Shown: piece by piece, positions 42,446 to 51,677 of the stretch | How positions within the stretch are numbered: position 1 is the stretch's first letter | Layout: every line of letters begins with the position of its first letter | NCBI GenBank assembly: GCA_964572225.1 | Contig: CAZNFR010000002.1 | Span: forward strand, 15,783-79,782 | From: CAZNFR01 sp964572225 | GTDB taxonomy: Bacteria; Bacteroidota; Bacteroidia; Bacteroidales; GCA-2748055 | DNA: 64,000 nucleotides | Direction of reading: 5' to 3' | Notes under the pieces: model-generated | Told to the model about the DNA's origin: nothing | The model's database searches: none | What the model saw: the letters and a program-made list of their open reading frames with translations, nothing else | Made by a program: the position numbers and the translations under genes

Positions 42446-44398
42446 ATGTCTGATTTTTTGGATTTCATCGATCCCACCACAGATCCCGGGACGAATTTTT
42501 ATCAATATGCCAATGGAGGATGGATAAAAAAGAACCCCCTGCCCCCCGAATTTAGTCGTTACGGCACCTTTGATAAGCTTGCAGAGCAAAATCAGGTTTT
42601 AATCCGGACTCTTATTGAGGACCTTTCAGCAGAAGAAAATGGGGAAGGGAGCATTGAAAAGAAGATCGGTGATTTTTTTACTGCGGGAATGAATGAGGCC
42701 ATGGCTGAAAGCCTGGGTATGGAGCCAATCAGGAAGGATCTGGAAAGAATTGAAAAAATAAAAGACATAAATAGTCTGTGTAATTGCCTTGTAGAATTTC
42801 ACACAGAGAACAATCAGCTTCTCTTTCATTATTTTGGTGCTCCAGACAAGGCTAACTCTTCCATGATAATTGCCAATTTATACCAGGGGGGCCTCGGACT
42901 TCCCGATGTTGATTATTATCTTTTGCAGGATGAGAAATCTGAAGAAATACGGTCCCGGTACCGGGAATACATTGTAAGTTTGTTTAATCATGCAGGATTT
43001 CATGAAACTGCCTCACCTGAAATTGCGGAAATAATATTCGGGATGGAAGAAAATCTTGCCAGGTCCAGTATGACGAGACTTGAGAGAAGGGATCCCGAGA
43101 AAACCTACCATAAGAAAGCGATCGGGGAGGTAATCAGTGAGTTTTCTGAATTTCCCTGGAATGAATATCTCACACAAATGGGAACTCCGGAGGTAAGAGA
43201 AATAAACCTTGCCCAGCCTGATTTTTTCAGGGAAATAAGCAGGATGTTCAGGGAAACGGATCTTAATCATTGGAAGTATTACCTTCAGTGGCAGGTAATA
43301 AACTCTTCTGCCCCCTATCTAAATTCCGCCCTGGTAAATGCCCATTTTGATTTTTATGGTAAATACCTTTCGGGAAAAAGCAGTCTTCAGCCCCGATGGA
43401 AAAGAGTCATAAACCTTGCTGATATAGCGCTGGGTGAAGCCATTGGACAAAAGTACGTAGAGCGTCATTTCCCTTCCTCTGCTAAAGCCAGAATGCTGGA
43501 AATGGTTGAAAATCTCAGGGAAGCTCTTGCCCTTAGGATGGGGGAATCGACCTGGATGAGTGAAGCCACACGTGAACTGGCCAAAGACAAGCTTGCCAGA
43601 ATGAGGGTGAAAATCGGATATCCGGAAAAGTGGAGAGATTATACAGGTTTGGAAATCAGTGCGGAACATTTTTTTGCAAATATAAAGTCAGCATCACGGT
43701 TCAATCTCGAATACAGGATGAACAAAATTGGAAAACCTGTAGATCCGGATGAATGGGCCATGACACCGCAAACGGTGAATGCTTATTATAGTCCCAGCCG
43801 AAATGAGGTTGTTTTTCCAGCAGGGATTCTTCAGCCGCCGTTTTTTTATCCTGAGGGAGACGATGCGATTAACTATGGATCCATCGGGATGGTAATCGGA
43901 CATGAAATGACCCATGGATTTGATGATCAGGGAAGAAAATATGATAAAGAAGGAAATCTGAAGGATTGGTGGACGGATGAGGATTCTGCAAGATTTGAGG
44001 AGAAAGCAGCCATACTTGTGGAACAGTTTAACAAGGTGGAAATCGTTGATGGAGTGCATGCAAACGGGAAGCTGACTCTTGGGGAGAATATTGCAGATCT
44101 GGGGGGATTGTATGTTGCGCTCACAGCGCTTAAAATTGCATGGGAAAAGAATTCTCCTGAGGAAAAAACCGGAGGGTATACCCCAATTCAACGTTTTTTT
44201 CTTTCCTATGCTCATGTCTGGGCACAGAATATTACCAGGGAGGAGTTGTTAAGAAGGGTACGTGAGGATGTACACTCATCCGGCAGTCTGCGGGTAAACG
44301 GTCCCCTTGCAAATATGCCCGAATTTCATGAGGCATTTGGAATTGAAGAGGGTAAGCCTATGCATATAATGGCTGAAGAAAGGGCCCAACTCTGGTGA
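42446..44398 (+). CDS. M13-family (neprilysin/PepO-like) zinc metallopeptidase
   Basis: 650 residues. Zinc site: VIGHEMTHGFDDQGRKYD supplies HExxH, and ENIADLGGLYVA supplies the downstream Glu ligand and Asp. Other M13 marks are DPGTNFYQYANGGWIKKNPL at the start, VNAYYSPSRNEVVFPAGILQ and VHSSGSLRVNGPLANMPEFH with RVNG for substrate. It cleaves small peptides. Unlike most M13 enzymes there is no signal peptide or membrane helix before the catalytic domain, so a cytoplasmic oligopeptidase is likely. Its stop is 2 bases from the stop of hisIE. Confidence 0.92.
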   Translation: MSDFLDFIDPTTDPGTNFYQYANGGWIKKNPLPPEFSRYGTFDKLAEQNQVLIRTLIEDLSAEENGEGSIEKKIGDFFTAGMNEAMAESLGMEPIRKDLERIEKIKDINSLCNCLVEFHTENNQLLFHYFGAPDKANSSMIIANLYQGGLGLPDVDYYLLQDEKSEEIRSRYREYIVSLFNHAGFHETASPEIAEIIFGMEENLARSSMTRLERRDPEKTYHKKAIGEVISEFSEFPWNEYLTQMGTPEVREINLAQPDFFREISRMFRETDLNHWKYYLQWQVINSSAPYLNSALVNAHFDFYGKYLSGKSSLQPRWKRVINLADIALGEAIGQKYVERHFPSSAKARMLEMVENLREALALRMGESTWMSEATRELAKDKLARMRVKIGYPEKWRDYTGLEISAEHFFANIKSASRFNLEYRMNKIGKPVDPDEWAMTPQTVNAYYSPSRNEVVFPAGILQPPFFYPEGDDAINYGSIGMVIGHEMTHGFDDQGRKYDKEGNLKDWWTDEDSARFEEKAAILVEQFNKVEIVDGVHANGKLTLGENIADLGGLYVALTALKIAWEKNSPEEKTGGYTPIQRFFLSYAHVWAQNITREELLRRVREDVHSSGSLRVNGPLANMPEFHEAFGIEEGKPMHIMAEERAQLW

Positions 44399-44400
44399 CC

Positions 44401-44997
44401 TTACTTTTTATGTCTCTCTTTCAGGACTGCAGCTACGTCTTTGAGCCTTTTACCTCTTTCAACCAGAAGAACTTCGAGGTGGTACAAAAGATCTGCGGCT
44501 TCATTGAGAAAAAGTTCATCATTACTATCTTTGGCTTCGATCACCAGTTCAACGGCTTCTTCACCCAGTTTTTTCGCAATTTTATTTACTCCTTTTTTAA
44601 ATAGTTTCGTAGTATAGGAGCCTTCGGGCATTTCCTTTTTTCTTCGGTAAATCAGGTCTTCGAGAGTCTGCAGGAAATCTATTCCTTCGTGGTTCTTTTC
44701 ATCGAAACAGGTATCCTGTCCGGTATGGCAGACGGGTCCGGAGGGTATGGCTTTAATTAGCAGGGTATCTTTATCGCAATCAGGAATAATTTCCTTTACT
44801 TTTAAGTAGTTACCGCTCTCCTCCCCTTTGGTCCATAATCGTTCTTTGGACCTTGACCAGAAAGTTACCAGCCCGGTTTTTTTCGTTTTTTTCAACGATT
44901 CTTTGTTCATAAAGCCGACCATGAGTACTACTCCTGAGTCGTCATCCTGTATTACGGCAGGGACCAGTCCGTTTAGTTTTGAAAAATCCAGATCCAT
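44401..44997 (-). CDS. hisI: Bifunctional phosphoribosyl-AMP cyclohydrolase / phosphoribosyl-ATP pyrophosphatase
   Basis: 198 residues, HisIE fusion catalysing steps 2 and 3 of histidine synthesis. The HisI half (about 1-105) has VPAVIQDDDSGVVLMVGFMN, TGLVTFWSRSKERLWTKGEE, and the metal-binding DCDKDTLLIKAIPSGPVCHT with DTCF. The HisE half (about 110-195) has FLQTLEDLIYRRKKEMPEGS, FKKGVNKIAKKLGEEAVELV, EAADLLYHLEVLLVERG with the acidic Mg2+ site. Last gene of the his operon, 3 bases after hisF. Confidence 0.97.
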   Translation of the reverse strand: MDLDFSKLNGLVPAVIQDDDSGVVLMVGFMNKESLKKTKKTGLVTFWSRSKERLWTKGEESGNYLKVKEIIPDCDKDTLLIKAIPSGPVCHTGQDTCFDEKNHEGIDFLQTLEDLIYRRKKEMPEGSYTTKLFKKGVNKIAKKLGEEAVELVIEAKDSNDELFLNEAADLLYHLEVLLVERGKRLKDVAAVLKERHKK

Positions 44998-45000
44998 AGT

Positions 45001-45756
45001 TTATCGAATGGTTATGTTATTTTCTTTAAGAGTTTTCTTCAATCTGGGAATGGGGATCTCATTGAAATGAAAAATGCTGGCAGCCAGGGCTGCATCGGCT
45101 TTTCCCTCAATGAAAACATCAAGAAAATCCTTTTCACTTCCGGCCCCGCCGCTGGCAATCACCGGGATAGACAAGGATGAAGTCAGCCTGGCCAGTGCAT
45201 CATTGGCAAAACCATTTTTCGTTCCGTCATGGTTCATGGAAGTAAAGAGAATTTCCCCGGCTCCTCTTGATTCGGCTTCGCGGGTCCAGGAAAAAAGCTC
45301 CTTATCTGTTTTTTTTCTTCCTCCGTTCACATAAACCCACCATTTCCCATCTGTTTCCAATTTTGCGTCCACAGCGACCACTACGAATTGGTTTCCAAAG
45401 CTACCGGCAATTTCACTAACCAGCTGCGGATTGCGGACTGCAGATGAGTTTACCGAGATCTTATCGGCTCCGGCATCCAAAAGTTTACCGGCATCTTTAA
45501 TCTCATTGATCCCTCCCCCAACGGTAAAGGGAATATTTAAATGTTCTGCAATGCGACGTACCAGGTCGGTAAATAATTTCCTTTTCTCATGGGTAGCGGT
45601 TATATCGAGGTACACCAGTTCATCCGCTCCTTCTCTGGCATATTTGGCGCCCAGTTCGACCGGGTCGCCGACATCCCGGATGTTTAAAAAATTGATACCC
45701 TTCACTGTTTTTCCATCCCTGATATCCAGGCAGGGAATGATTCGTTTTGCAAGCAT
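45001..45756 (-). CDS. hisF: Imidazole glycerol-phosphate synthase, cyclase subunit
   Basis: 251 residues, a TIM barrel that closes the imidazole ring using ammonia from HisH. Catalytic D11 lies in RIIPCLDIRDGKTVKGINFL, and the second acid is in VAVDAKLETDG. Other marks: TVGGGINEIKDAGKLLDAGA, DKISVNSSAVRNPQLVSEIA, LFTSMNHDGTKNGFANDALA, VIASGGAGSEKDFLDVF. The sequence is 5 bases after hisA in the operon. Start ATG 45756. Confidence 0.98.
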   Translation of the reverse strand: MLAKRIIPCLDIRDGKTVKGINFLNIRDVGDPVELGAKYAREGADELVYLDITATHEKRKLFTDLVRRIAEHLNIPFTVGGGINEIKDAGKLLDAGADKISVNSSAVRNPQLVSEIAGSFGNQFVVVAVDAKLETDGKWWVYVNGGRKKTDKELFSWTREAESRGAGEILFTSMNHDGTKNGFANDALARLTSSLSIPVIASGGAGSEKDFLDVFIEGKADAALAASIFHFNEIPIPRLKKTLKENNITIR

Positions 45757-45761
45757 ATTTT

Positions 45762-46484
45762 TCAGGTATTTAGGTATTCCTTTATTTCCTTTTCACTAAT
45801 TTTTGACTCGTAAATGGCTTTCCCGACAATGGTCGCGAAAAGTCCTGCCCTTCTTAATTCGAGAATATCCTTCAGGCTGCTGACCCCTCCGCTGGCAATA
45901 AGTTTAATCTCCGGCAATCCTTTCAATATTTCAGCATAGGTTAAGGTAGAAGGTCCCTGCAGCATTCCATCCCGGGATATGTCTGTGGATATCACATAAA
46001 TAATCCCTTTATCGTGATAGTCTGAAATAAACTTCATGAGTGGAACCTGGCTGGCCTCGGTCCAGCCATCGGTTGCGATCATGCCATTCCGGTGATCAGC
46101 CCCCAGGATAATACGGCTGTTGCCATACTTTTTCAACCAGGAGAGAAAGCGATCCGGATCCTTTATCGCGATGCTTCCGCCTGTCACCATGGAGGCACCC
46201 GATTCAAAAGCAATTCGAATATCCTCATCGGTTTTCACCCCTCCTCCAAAATCAATGATCAGGGAGGTTTGGGATGCGATTTTTTCAAGGACATCCCTGT
46301 TCACGATGTGGCTGGCTTTGGCCCCGTCCAGATCCACCAGATGCAAATGCTTCAATCCCCAATCCTCAAACATTTTCGCCATTTCCAGCGGATCGTCTGC
46401 ATATACGGTTTTTCGGTTGTAATCGCCTTTTGAGAGCCTTACACACTTCCCGTTAATTATATCGATGGCAGGTATAAGGATCAT
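45762..46484 (-). CDS. hisA: ProFAR isomerase (phosphoribosylformimino-AICAR-P isomerase)
   Basis: 240 residues, a TIM barrel homologous to HisF. MILIPAIDIINGKCVRLSKG supplies the first catalytic Asp (D8). Other marks: HLHLVDLDGAKASHIVNRDV, LIIDFGGGVKTDEDIRIAFE, VTGGSIAIKDPDRFL, GADHRNGMIATDGW, YVISTDISRDGMLQGPS with the second Asp, and IASGGVSSLKDILELR. Its ATG overlaps the TGA of hisH by 4 bases (ATGA), so the two are translationally coupled. Confidence 0.98.
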   Translation of the reverse strand: MILIPAIDIINGKCVRLSKGDYNRKTVYADDPLEMAKMFEDWGLKHLHLVDLDGAKASHIVNRDVLEKIASQTSLIIDFGGGVKTDEDIRIAFESGASMVTGGSIAIKDPDRFLSWLKKYGNSRIILGADHRNGMIATDGWTEASQVPLMKFISDYHDKGIIYVISTDISRDGMLQGPSTLTYAEILKGLPEIKLIASGGVSSLKDILELRRAGLFATIVGKAIYESKISEKEIKEYLNT

Positions 46485-47065
46485 TTCAGGTTTATAAAGT
46501 TTTGCAGAATAATGTGTCCGGGATCTCCGCTTTTTTCGGGGTGAAACTGGGTGGCAAAATAATTGTCTTTTTGAAGAGAGGCACTAAATTCATTGTTATA
46601 CCTGCAGGTTGCCACAGTATACTCAGAGAGCTCGGCAAAATAACTATGGACAAAATACACGTAAGGTTCGGGGGCCAGACCTGTAAAGAGCGGTCCCTTC
46701 ATATTTTCGAGTGAGTTCCATCCCATATGGGGTATTTTTCCTCCCGGACTGAATTTTTTAACTGCAATGTCAAAAATATTCAGACAAGGGGTATCCCCTT
46801 CTTCCGAGTGTTTGCACATAAGCTGTAATCCAAGGCAAATGCCCAACACCGGGGAGGTCAGTTCTTTCAGTAGTGAATCAATTCCGGCTTTCTTAAGGTA
46901 ATTCATGGTCGTTTCTGCTTCCCCTACCCCGGGAAAAATAACACGATCGGCCGAGCGGATATATTGGAAATCGTCGGTAACCTCCGACTTATATCCCAGT
47001 CTTGATAAAGCAAAGCTGACTGACCGTATATTCCCTGCATTGTACTTTATGATGGCAATTTTCAA
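46481..47065 (-). CDS. hisH: Imidazole glycerol-phosphate synthase, glutaminase subunit
   Basis: 194 residues, a class I glutamine amidotransferase feeding ammonia to HisF. Catalytic Cys in VLGICLGLQLMCKHSEEGD; His and Glu in TQFHPEKSGDPGH; other marks IIKYNAGNIRSVSFALSRLG, VIFPGVGEAETTMNYLKKAG, IPHMGWNSLE. No ATG or GTG fits the N terminus. The frame begins KIAIIKYNAG behind a TTG at 47065, giving standard length, so TTG initiation is inferred. A second TTG further up (47101) would add 12 residues not expected in HisH. It lies 84 bases after hisB. Confidence 0.93.
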   Translation of the reverse strand: MKIAIIKYNAGNIRSVSFALSRLGYKSEVTDDFQYIRSADRVIFPGVGEAETTMNYLKKAGIDSLLKELTSPVLGICLGLQLMCKHSEEGDTPCLNIFDIAVKKFSPGGKIPHMGWNSLENMKGPLFTGLAPEPYVYFVHSYFAELSEYTVATCRYNNEFSASLQKDNYFATQFHPEKSGDPGHIILQNFINLK

Positions 47066-47149
47066 AACGAATTGATTTTCAGTTAGTTTATTAAAGCCCA
47101 AAGGGGCAGATTTTTATCTTTTTTTGTTATACTTTCCTGATTTTCCACG

Positions 47150-48274
47150 CTAAATCGTTCCTTTTGTACTGGGGACAGTATTGCTGTTCGGATCCAGTCT
47201 TATGGCCATTTTCAAGGCCCGGGAGAAGGCTTTGAATATCCCTTCGATCTTATGATGTTCGTTATCCCCTTTGACACTTATGTTCAGATTGCACCGGGCT
47301 GAATCGGTAAAGGATTTGAAGAAATGGAAGAACATCTCAGTGGGCATATCCCCAATTTTTTCCCTTTTAAAATAAGCATCCCAGACGATCCAGTTTCTAC
47401 CTCCGAAATCGATGGCTACTTGTGCCAGACTTTCGTCCATGGGGAGGAGAAAACCATATCTTTCAATTCCCTTTTTTGTCCCCAGAGCCTTGAGAAAAGC
47501 CTCACCCAGCGCAAGACCTGTATCCTCGATAGTGTGATGCTCATCGACTTCGAGGTCTCCTTTCACTTTTATTTCAAGATCGACCCCGGAATGTTTGGGG
47601 ATCTGTTCCAGCATATGATCGAAAAATGCAAGTCCGGTGCTGATATCTGCTTTCCCTGAACCTTGGAGATTCAGGGAAATATAAATGGAAGTCTCACTGG
47701 TTTCCCTGTGTACCACTGCTTTTCTTCCCCGGGTTGAAAGGTGCTCCCTGATCTGGTCCCAGGAGTGGGTAATCAGCTCACAAGCCTGGTGATAGTCCTC
47801 CTTATTAAGAGCTTCCTGTTTGCTCTCATCGCCTATCAGAATTGCTCTACATCCCAGATTCCTGGCAAGTTCAACATCGGTAAACCGGTCCCCGATCACA
47901 TAAGAATTTTCCAAATCGTATCCCCCATTCATGTATTTCTCCAGGAGGGCTGTTCCCGGTTTTCTTGTCGGAGCGTTTTGTTCAGGAAGAGTTTCATCAA
48001 TGATTACCTCCTCAAATTCAATTCCTTCATTGCGAAAAGCCTGAATGAATTTTTCCTGAACTTTTTCATAATGTTCCCGTGGATAAGAAGGCGTTCCCAG
48101 TCCGTCCTGGTTACTTACGATCACCAGTATAAAATCCAGGTTATGATGAATCTGATACAAATTTCTGAAAACTGCCGGATAGAACTCAAGCTTCTCAAGG
48201 GAATCGACCTGAAAATCTTCAGGAGGTTCGATGATGAGCGTGCCATCCCTGTCCAGGAATAAAACTTTTTTCAT
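47150..48274 (-). CDS. hisB: Bifunctional histidinol-phosphatase / imidazoleglycerol-phosphate dehydratase
   Basis: 374 residues. N-terminal HAD phosphatase (about 1-165): VLFLDRDGTLIIEPPEDFQV with the nucleophile Asp, VIVSNQDGLGTPSYPREHYE, and YVIGDRFTDVELARNLGCRA. C-terminal IGP dehydratase (about 180-370): GLAFFDHMLEQIPKHSGVDL, DEHHTIEDTGLALGEAFLKA, FGGRNWIVWDAYF, DNEHHKIEGIFKAFSRALK, with the paired His metal sites. This fused form is known from gamma-proteobacteria and Bacteroidota. Its ATG overlaps the hisC stop by 4 bases (ATGA). Confidence 0.97.
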   Translation of the reverse strand: MKKVLFLDRDGTLIIEPPEDFQVDSLEKLEFYPAVFRNLYQIHHNLDFILVIVSNQDGLGTPSYPREHYEKVQEKFIQAFRNEGIEFEEVIIDETLPEQNAPTRKPGTALLEKYMNGGYDLENSYVIGDRFTDVELARNLGCRAILIGDESKQEALNKEDYHQACELITHSWDQIREHLSTRGRKAVVHRETSETSIYISLNLQGSGKADISTGLAFFDHMLEQIPKHSGVDLEIKVKGDLEVDEHHTIEDTGLALGEAFLKALGTKKGIERYGFLLPMDESLAQVAIDFGGRNWIVWDAYFKREKIGDMPTEMFFHFFKSFTDSARCNLNISVKGDNEHHKIEGIFKAFSRALKMAIRLDPNSNTVPSTKGTI

Positions 48275-49314
48275 GATCCCGTATATTTTTGCAATAGATT
48301 AACGAGACCTTCATTTTCTTCCCGGGTACCTATGGTGATCCTAAGGCATCCCTCACAAAGAGGCATGGAGGACCGGTCTCTTACGATATAGTACCTGTCT
48401 TTCAAATAATTATACAGTTCCCTTGCCCCTTTAACCTTAACCAAAAGAAAATTGGCATCGGAAGGGTATATTTTTTCAACATAGCTTAAGCCGGAGAGAC
48501 TGGATCTCAGCAGATCCCTCTGCTTTAAAATTTCCTGAATGAAGCTGTCCTTTTCCCTTGTGTTATTAAAGGCTTTCATCGCATAATCCTGAGTAAGCGA
48601 ATTCAGGTTATAGGGATATTTAATCCTGCCCAGGTATGAGATGATGGAGGCGGAACCCAGGGCCATTCCGAGGCGTATCCCTGCCAGGCCCCATGATTTG
48701 GAGAGAGTTCTAAGAAGGACGAGGTTGGGGTAATCGGCCAGTTCTCTGATAAGACCTTCTGAACCGGAAAATTCGATATAGGCTTCGTCAACCACCAGAA
48801 GACCCATGAAATTTTCAGCAATTTTGAGGATGGCAGGGGTTTCCAATAGATTGGAAGTTGGATTATTAGGGGAGCACAGAAAAATGAGGCGTGTCCTGGG
48901 ATCACATTTCTCCAGGATGGCATCCGGATTAAGGCTAAAATCTTTATTTAGTAGTACTTTCACCAGTTCCACATCGTTGGTCTCGGCTGCTACCTGATAC
49001 ATTCCATAACTGGGTTCGATTGCCACGATACGGCTATTTCCCGGTTCACAGCTTATGCGGATTAGCAGATCGATTGCCTCATCACTACCATTGCCCAGAA
49101 ATATATTCCCTGCTGAAACACCGAGTTGTGCACCGATCTTCTCCTTCAACATTCTTTGGCGGGGATCGGGATAACGATTGTAGGGTGGATTAAACGGGTT
49201 CTCATTTGCATCCAGCAATACTGCATCTTCCCCATCGTACTCATCCCTGGCCGAAGAATAAGGACTCATCTTCCGGATATTGGGGCGGATTATCTCTTCC
49301 AGGTTAAATTTCAT
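48271..49314 (-). CDS. hisC: Histidinol-phosphate aminotransferase
   Basis: 347 residues, class I/II PLP aminotransferase that transfers the amino group from glutamate to imidazoleacetol phosphate. Marks: DEYDGEDAVLLDANENPFNP, RYPDPRQRMLKEKIGAQLGV, IFLGNGSDEAIDLLIRISC, FLCSPNNPTSNLLETPAILK, LVVDEAYIEFSG, the PLP Lys in LRTLSKSWGLAGIRLGMALG, and RDRSSMPLCEGCLRITIGTR. Start ATG 49314; 65 bases follow hisD, and hisB overlaps its stop. Confidence 0.97.
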   Translation of the reverse strand: MKFNLEEIIRPNIRKMSPYSSARDEYDGEDAVLLDANENPFNPPYNRYPDPRQRMLKEKIGAQLGVSAGNIFLGNGSDEAIDLLIRISCEPGNSRIVAIEPSYGMYQVAAETNDVELVKVLLNKDFSLNPDAILEKCDPRTRLIFLCSPNNPTSNLLETPAILKIAENFMGLLVVDEAYIEFSGSEGLIRELADYPNLVLLRTLSKSWGLAGIRLGMALGSASIISYLGRIKYPYNLNSLTQDYAMKAFNNTREKDSFIQEILKQRDLLRSSLSGLSYVEKIYPSDANFLLVKVKGARELYNYLKDRYYIVRDRSSMPLCEGCLRITIGTREENEGLVNLLQKYTGS

Positions 49315-49379
49315 ATTAGAAATTTGGTTTGTTTACAAAGATGTATTGAATTGCTTACTTGATTAAAAATACAGGAGCT

Positions 49380-50675
49380 TCATTTTTTGTAATTGTTGGC
49401 TGTATTCATTCGGATACTGATTGCCCTTCCATGTGCTTTAAGTTCCTCGGCATCTGCAAGTTGTTCAACTGCTGGACCTATATTAAACAAGCCATATTTT
49501 GTAATTTCCTGAAAGGTAACCTTTTTCATAAAGCTGGCAAGATTAACGCCGCTGTATGCCCGGGCATTTCCATTCGTGGGTAGGGTATGATTGGTCCCTG
49601 AAGCATAGTCACCTGCACTTTCGGGAGTATATTCTCCCAGAAATACCGATCCAGCATTGATTACTTTTTCACCTAATTCTTTGTAATTCAATGTATTAAT
49701 AATAAGATGCTCTGGTGCATACAGATTAATGAGATTCATAATCTGGTCATCATCTTTCATTAGGATGATTCGGGAGTTGTCGAGGGCTTTTTTGGCTATT
49801 TCCTTTCGCGGCAGATCCTCGAGTTGTTTTTCCAGTTCTGTCTCTACTTTCGCTATCAGACTCTCACTTTTGGTTACCAGCATCACCTGGCTGTCGGGCC
49901 CGTGTTCGGCTTGTGAAAGCAGGTCTGAGGCAATAAAGGCCGGATTACTGGATTCGTCGGCAACTACCGCAACCTCAGAAGGTCCTGCAGGCATGTCGAT
50001 CGCAATATTTTCAAGGCTCACAAGCATTTTCGCCGCAGTTACGTATTGATTTCCAGGGCCAAAGATTTTGTAGACTGAAGGGACGGTTTTTGTGCCATAG
50101 GCCATGGCAGCGATGGCCTGGGCACCCCCAATTTTGTACACCTTATTGATTCCCAGGATATTGGATATGTAAAGTATGGCCGGGTCGATCTTACCCTGTT
50201 GGCCCGGAGGGGTACACACGATGATATCTGAACAACCGGCAATGTTCGCTGGCACAGCGAGCATTAGCAGGGTTGATAGCAGTGGGGCTGATCCACCGGG
50301 GATATAGAGGCCCACTTTTTCAATGGCAATGGTTTTTTGCCAGACCCGAACACCCGGTGTGGTTTCCGTATTCACAAACCGGTTTACCTGCATGGAGTGG
50401 AAATGCTCTATATTTCTGCGAGCCAGTTCGATGGCTTTTTTGAGTTCTTCATTTACCTCATATTTGGAATAGGTAAGTTCCACCTCTGAAACGGCAATCT
50501 CATTCAGGGTTACTTTGTCGAATTGCTTTGTATAAGCTTGTATTGCGCTATCACCATTCTTCTTTACATCCGCCAGGATTTCCTTCACAGTTCCCATCAG
50601 GGAGTCGAAGTTGAAAACCGGACGCTCCAGAATGGATTTCCAGTTCTCCTCAGAAGGGTATTTAATTATGTTCAT
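49380..50675 (-). CDS. hisD: Histidinol dehydrogenase
   Basis: 431 residues, the zinc enzyme that oxidises histidinol to histidine in two NAD-dependent steps. Marks: VGLYIPGGSAPLLSTLLMLA, PANIAGCSDIIVCTPPGQQG, KIGGAQAIAAMAYGTKTVPS, KIFGPGNQYVTAAKMLVS, DMPAGPSEVAVVADESSNPA, SDLLSQAEHGPDSQVMLVT, NLYAPEHLIINT, and GSVFLGEYTPESAGDYASGT followed by NHTLPT. Start ATG 50675, 26 bases after hisG. Confidence 0.98.
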   Translation of the reverse strand: MNIIKYPSEENWKSILERPVFNFDSLMGTVKEILADVKKNGDSAIQAYTKQFDKVTLNEIAVSEVELTYSKYEVNEELKKAIELARRNIEHFHSMQVNRFVNTETTPGVRVWQKTIAIEKVGLYIPGGSAPLLSTLLMLAVPANIAGCSDIIVCTPPGQQGKIDPAILYISNILGINKVYKIGGAQAIAAMAYGTKTVPSVYKIFGPGNQYVTAAKMLVSLENIAIDMPAGPSEVAVVADESSNPAFIASDLLSQAEHGPDSQVMLVTKSESLIAKVETELEKQLEDLPRKEIAKKALDNSRIILMKDDDQIMNLINLYAPEHLIINTLNYKELGEKVINAGSVFLGEYTPESAGDYASGTNHTLPTNGNARAYSGVNLASFMKKVTFQEITKYGLFNIGPAVEQLADAEELKAHGRAISIRMNTANNYKK

Positions 50676-50701
50676 TTGGGTAATTTTTCGTTTTGGGGGA
50701 T

Positions 50702-51559
50702 TCAGACAATCATTTTTTCAATGGGGATCACCAGGATGCCCTGGGCACCCAGCTCGCGAAGCCGGTCGATTACCTCCCAGAACTGGTTTTCTTTTAAAAC
50801 AGAGTGTACGGAGCTCCATCCCTCTTCGGCAAGGGGCATTACCGTAGGAGATTTCATGCCCGGCAAAACTTCGATAATTTCCGGAAGTCGGTTGTTCGGG
50901 GCATTCAAAAGGATGTATTTATTGCTAACTGCTGAAAGGACGGCGTTAATACGGAAAAGCAATTTGTCGAGGATGACCCTTTTTGATGCGGGGAGATCCG
51001 GATTCGAGATCAACACTGCCTCGGAATTGACCACGGTTTCAACCTCTTTTAAGCCATTGCTTATGAGGGTTGAACCTGTGCTGACGATGTCAAAAATCGC
51101 ATCGGCAAGTCCGATCCCCGGCGCAATTTCCACGGATCCGCTGATAACATGAATTTCGGCATCGATTTTTTTCTCTTCCAGGAAACGGGATAGGATTACT
51201 GGGTAGGAAGTGGCAATTTTCTTACCCTGAAAAAATCCGGGACCCGTATACTCTTCACTTTTATGGATTGCGAGGGAAAGCCGGCAACGGGAAAAGCCAA
51301 GTCTTTTTACCATTTCAACCCTGCAGTCCTTCTCCAGGATTACATTTTCACCGACAATTCCGATATCTGCAACTTTATCGGTGACGTACTGAGGGATATC
51401 ATCATCTCTGAGGAAAAGGACTTCTAAAGGAAAATTCGAGGAGAGGGAGATTAGTTTCCGGCTCCCGTTTGCCAGTTTGATTCCGGATTCATTTAACAGA
51501 TCCATGGATTTTTCACTTAGTCTTCCGGATTTCTGAACAGCTATTTTGAGCGTTTCCAT
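50702..51559 (-). CDS. hisG: ATP phosphoribosyltransferase, long form
   Basis: 285 residues, the first enzyme of histidine synthesis. It is the long form with a C-terminal regulatory ACT-like domain (about 205-285: YILLNAPNNRLPEIIEVLPG, MKSPTVMPLAEEGWSSVHSV) that normally gives feedback inhibition by histidine. No HisZ is needed. The catalytic part has IAVQKSGRLSEKSMDLLNES, VLFLRDDDIPQYVTDKVADI, GIVGENVILE, KIATSYPVILSRFLEEKKID, SGSVEIAPGIGLADAIFDIV and STGSTLISNGLKEV (PRPP loop). First gene of the operon behind the attenuator leader. Start ATG 51559. Confidence 0.97.
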   Translation of the reverse strand: METLKIAVQKSGRLSEKSMDLLNESGIKLANGSRKLISLSSNFPLEVLFLRDDDIPQYVTDKVADIGIVGENVILEKDCRVEMVKRLGFSRCRLSLAIHKSEEYTGPGFFQGKKIATSYPVILSRFLEEKKIDAEIHVISGSVEIAPGIGLADAIFDIVSTGSTLISNGLKEVETVVNSEAVLISNPDLPASKRVILDKLLFRINAVLSAVSNKYILLNAPNNRLPEIIEVLPGMKSPTVMPLAEEGWSSVHSVLKENQFWEVIDRLRELGAQGILVIPIEKMIV

Positions 51560-51572
51560 ATGAATTTAAAAT

Positions 51573-51600
51573 AAAAAAGGCTTGCAGTATGTGCAAACCT
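51573..51600 (-). terminator. Attenuator terminator of the his leader
   Basis: Minus strand GGTTTGCA (51599-51592) pairs with TGCAAGCC (51586-51579), one G-U pair, loop of 5, then six T at 51578-51573. It lies 13 bases before the hisG ATG, so it can stop transcription of the whole operon. Confidence 0.9.
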
Positions 51601-51677
51601 CACCAATTAATTGTTATTAATCATTTGCACACTAAAATCAATTCATCCGGTGATGATGCCAGATTATAATATGTGCA
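51590..51677 (-). promoter_or_regulatory. His attenuator pairing segments (1:2 and 2:3 antiterminator)
   Basis: On the minus strand, TGCACA (51677-51672, inside the leader peptide) can pair with TGTGCA of TGTGCAAA (51631-51624). The latter can instead pair fully with TTTGCACA (51597-51590), whose bases also form the 5' arm of the terminator. These are the three alternative pairings of a translation-coupled attenuator. Confidence 0.85.

Noticed and set aside
47741..48262. Plus-strand frame of 173 codons opposite hisB
   Set aside because: Antisense shadow of the HAD phosphatase domain with no protein resemblance.
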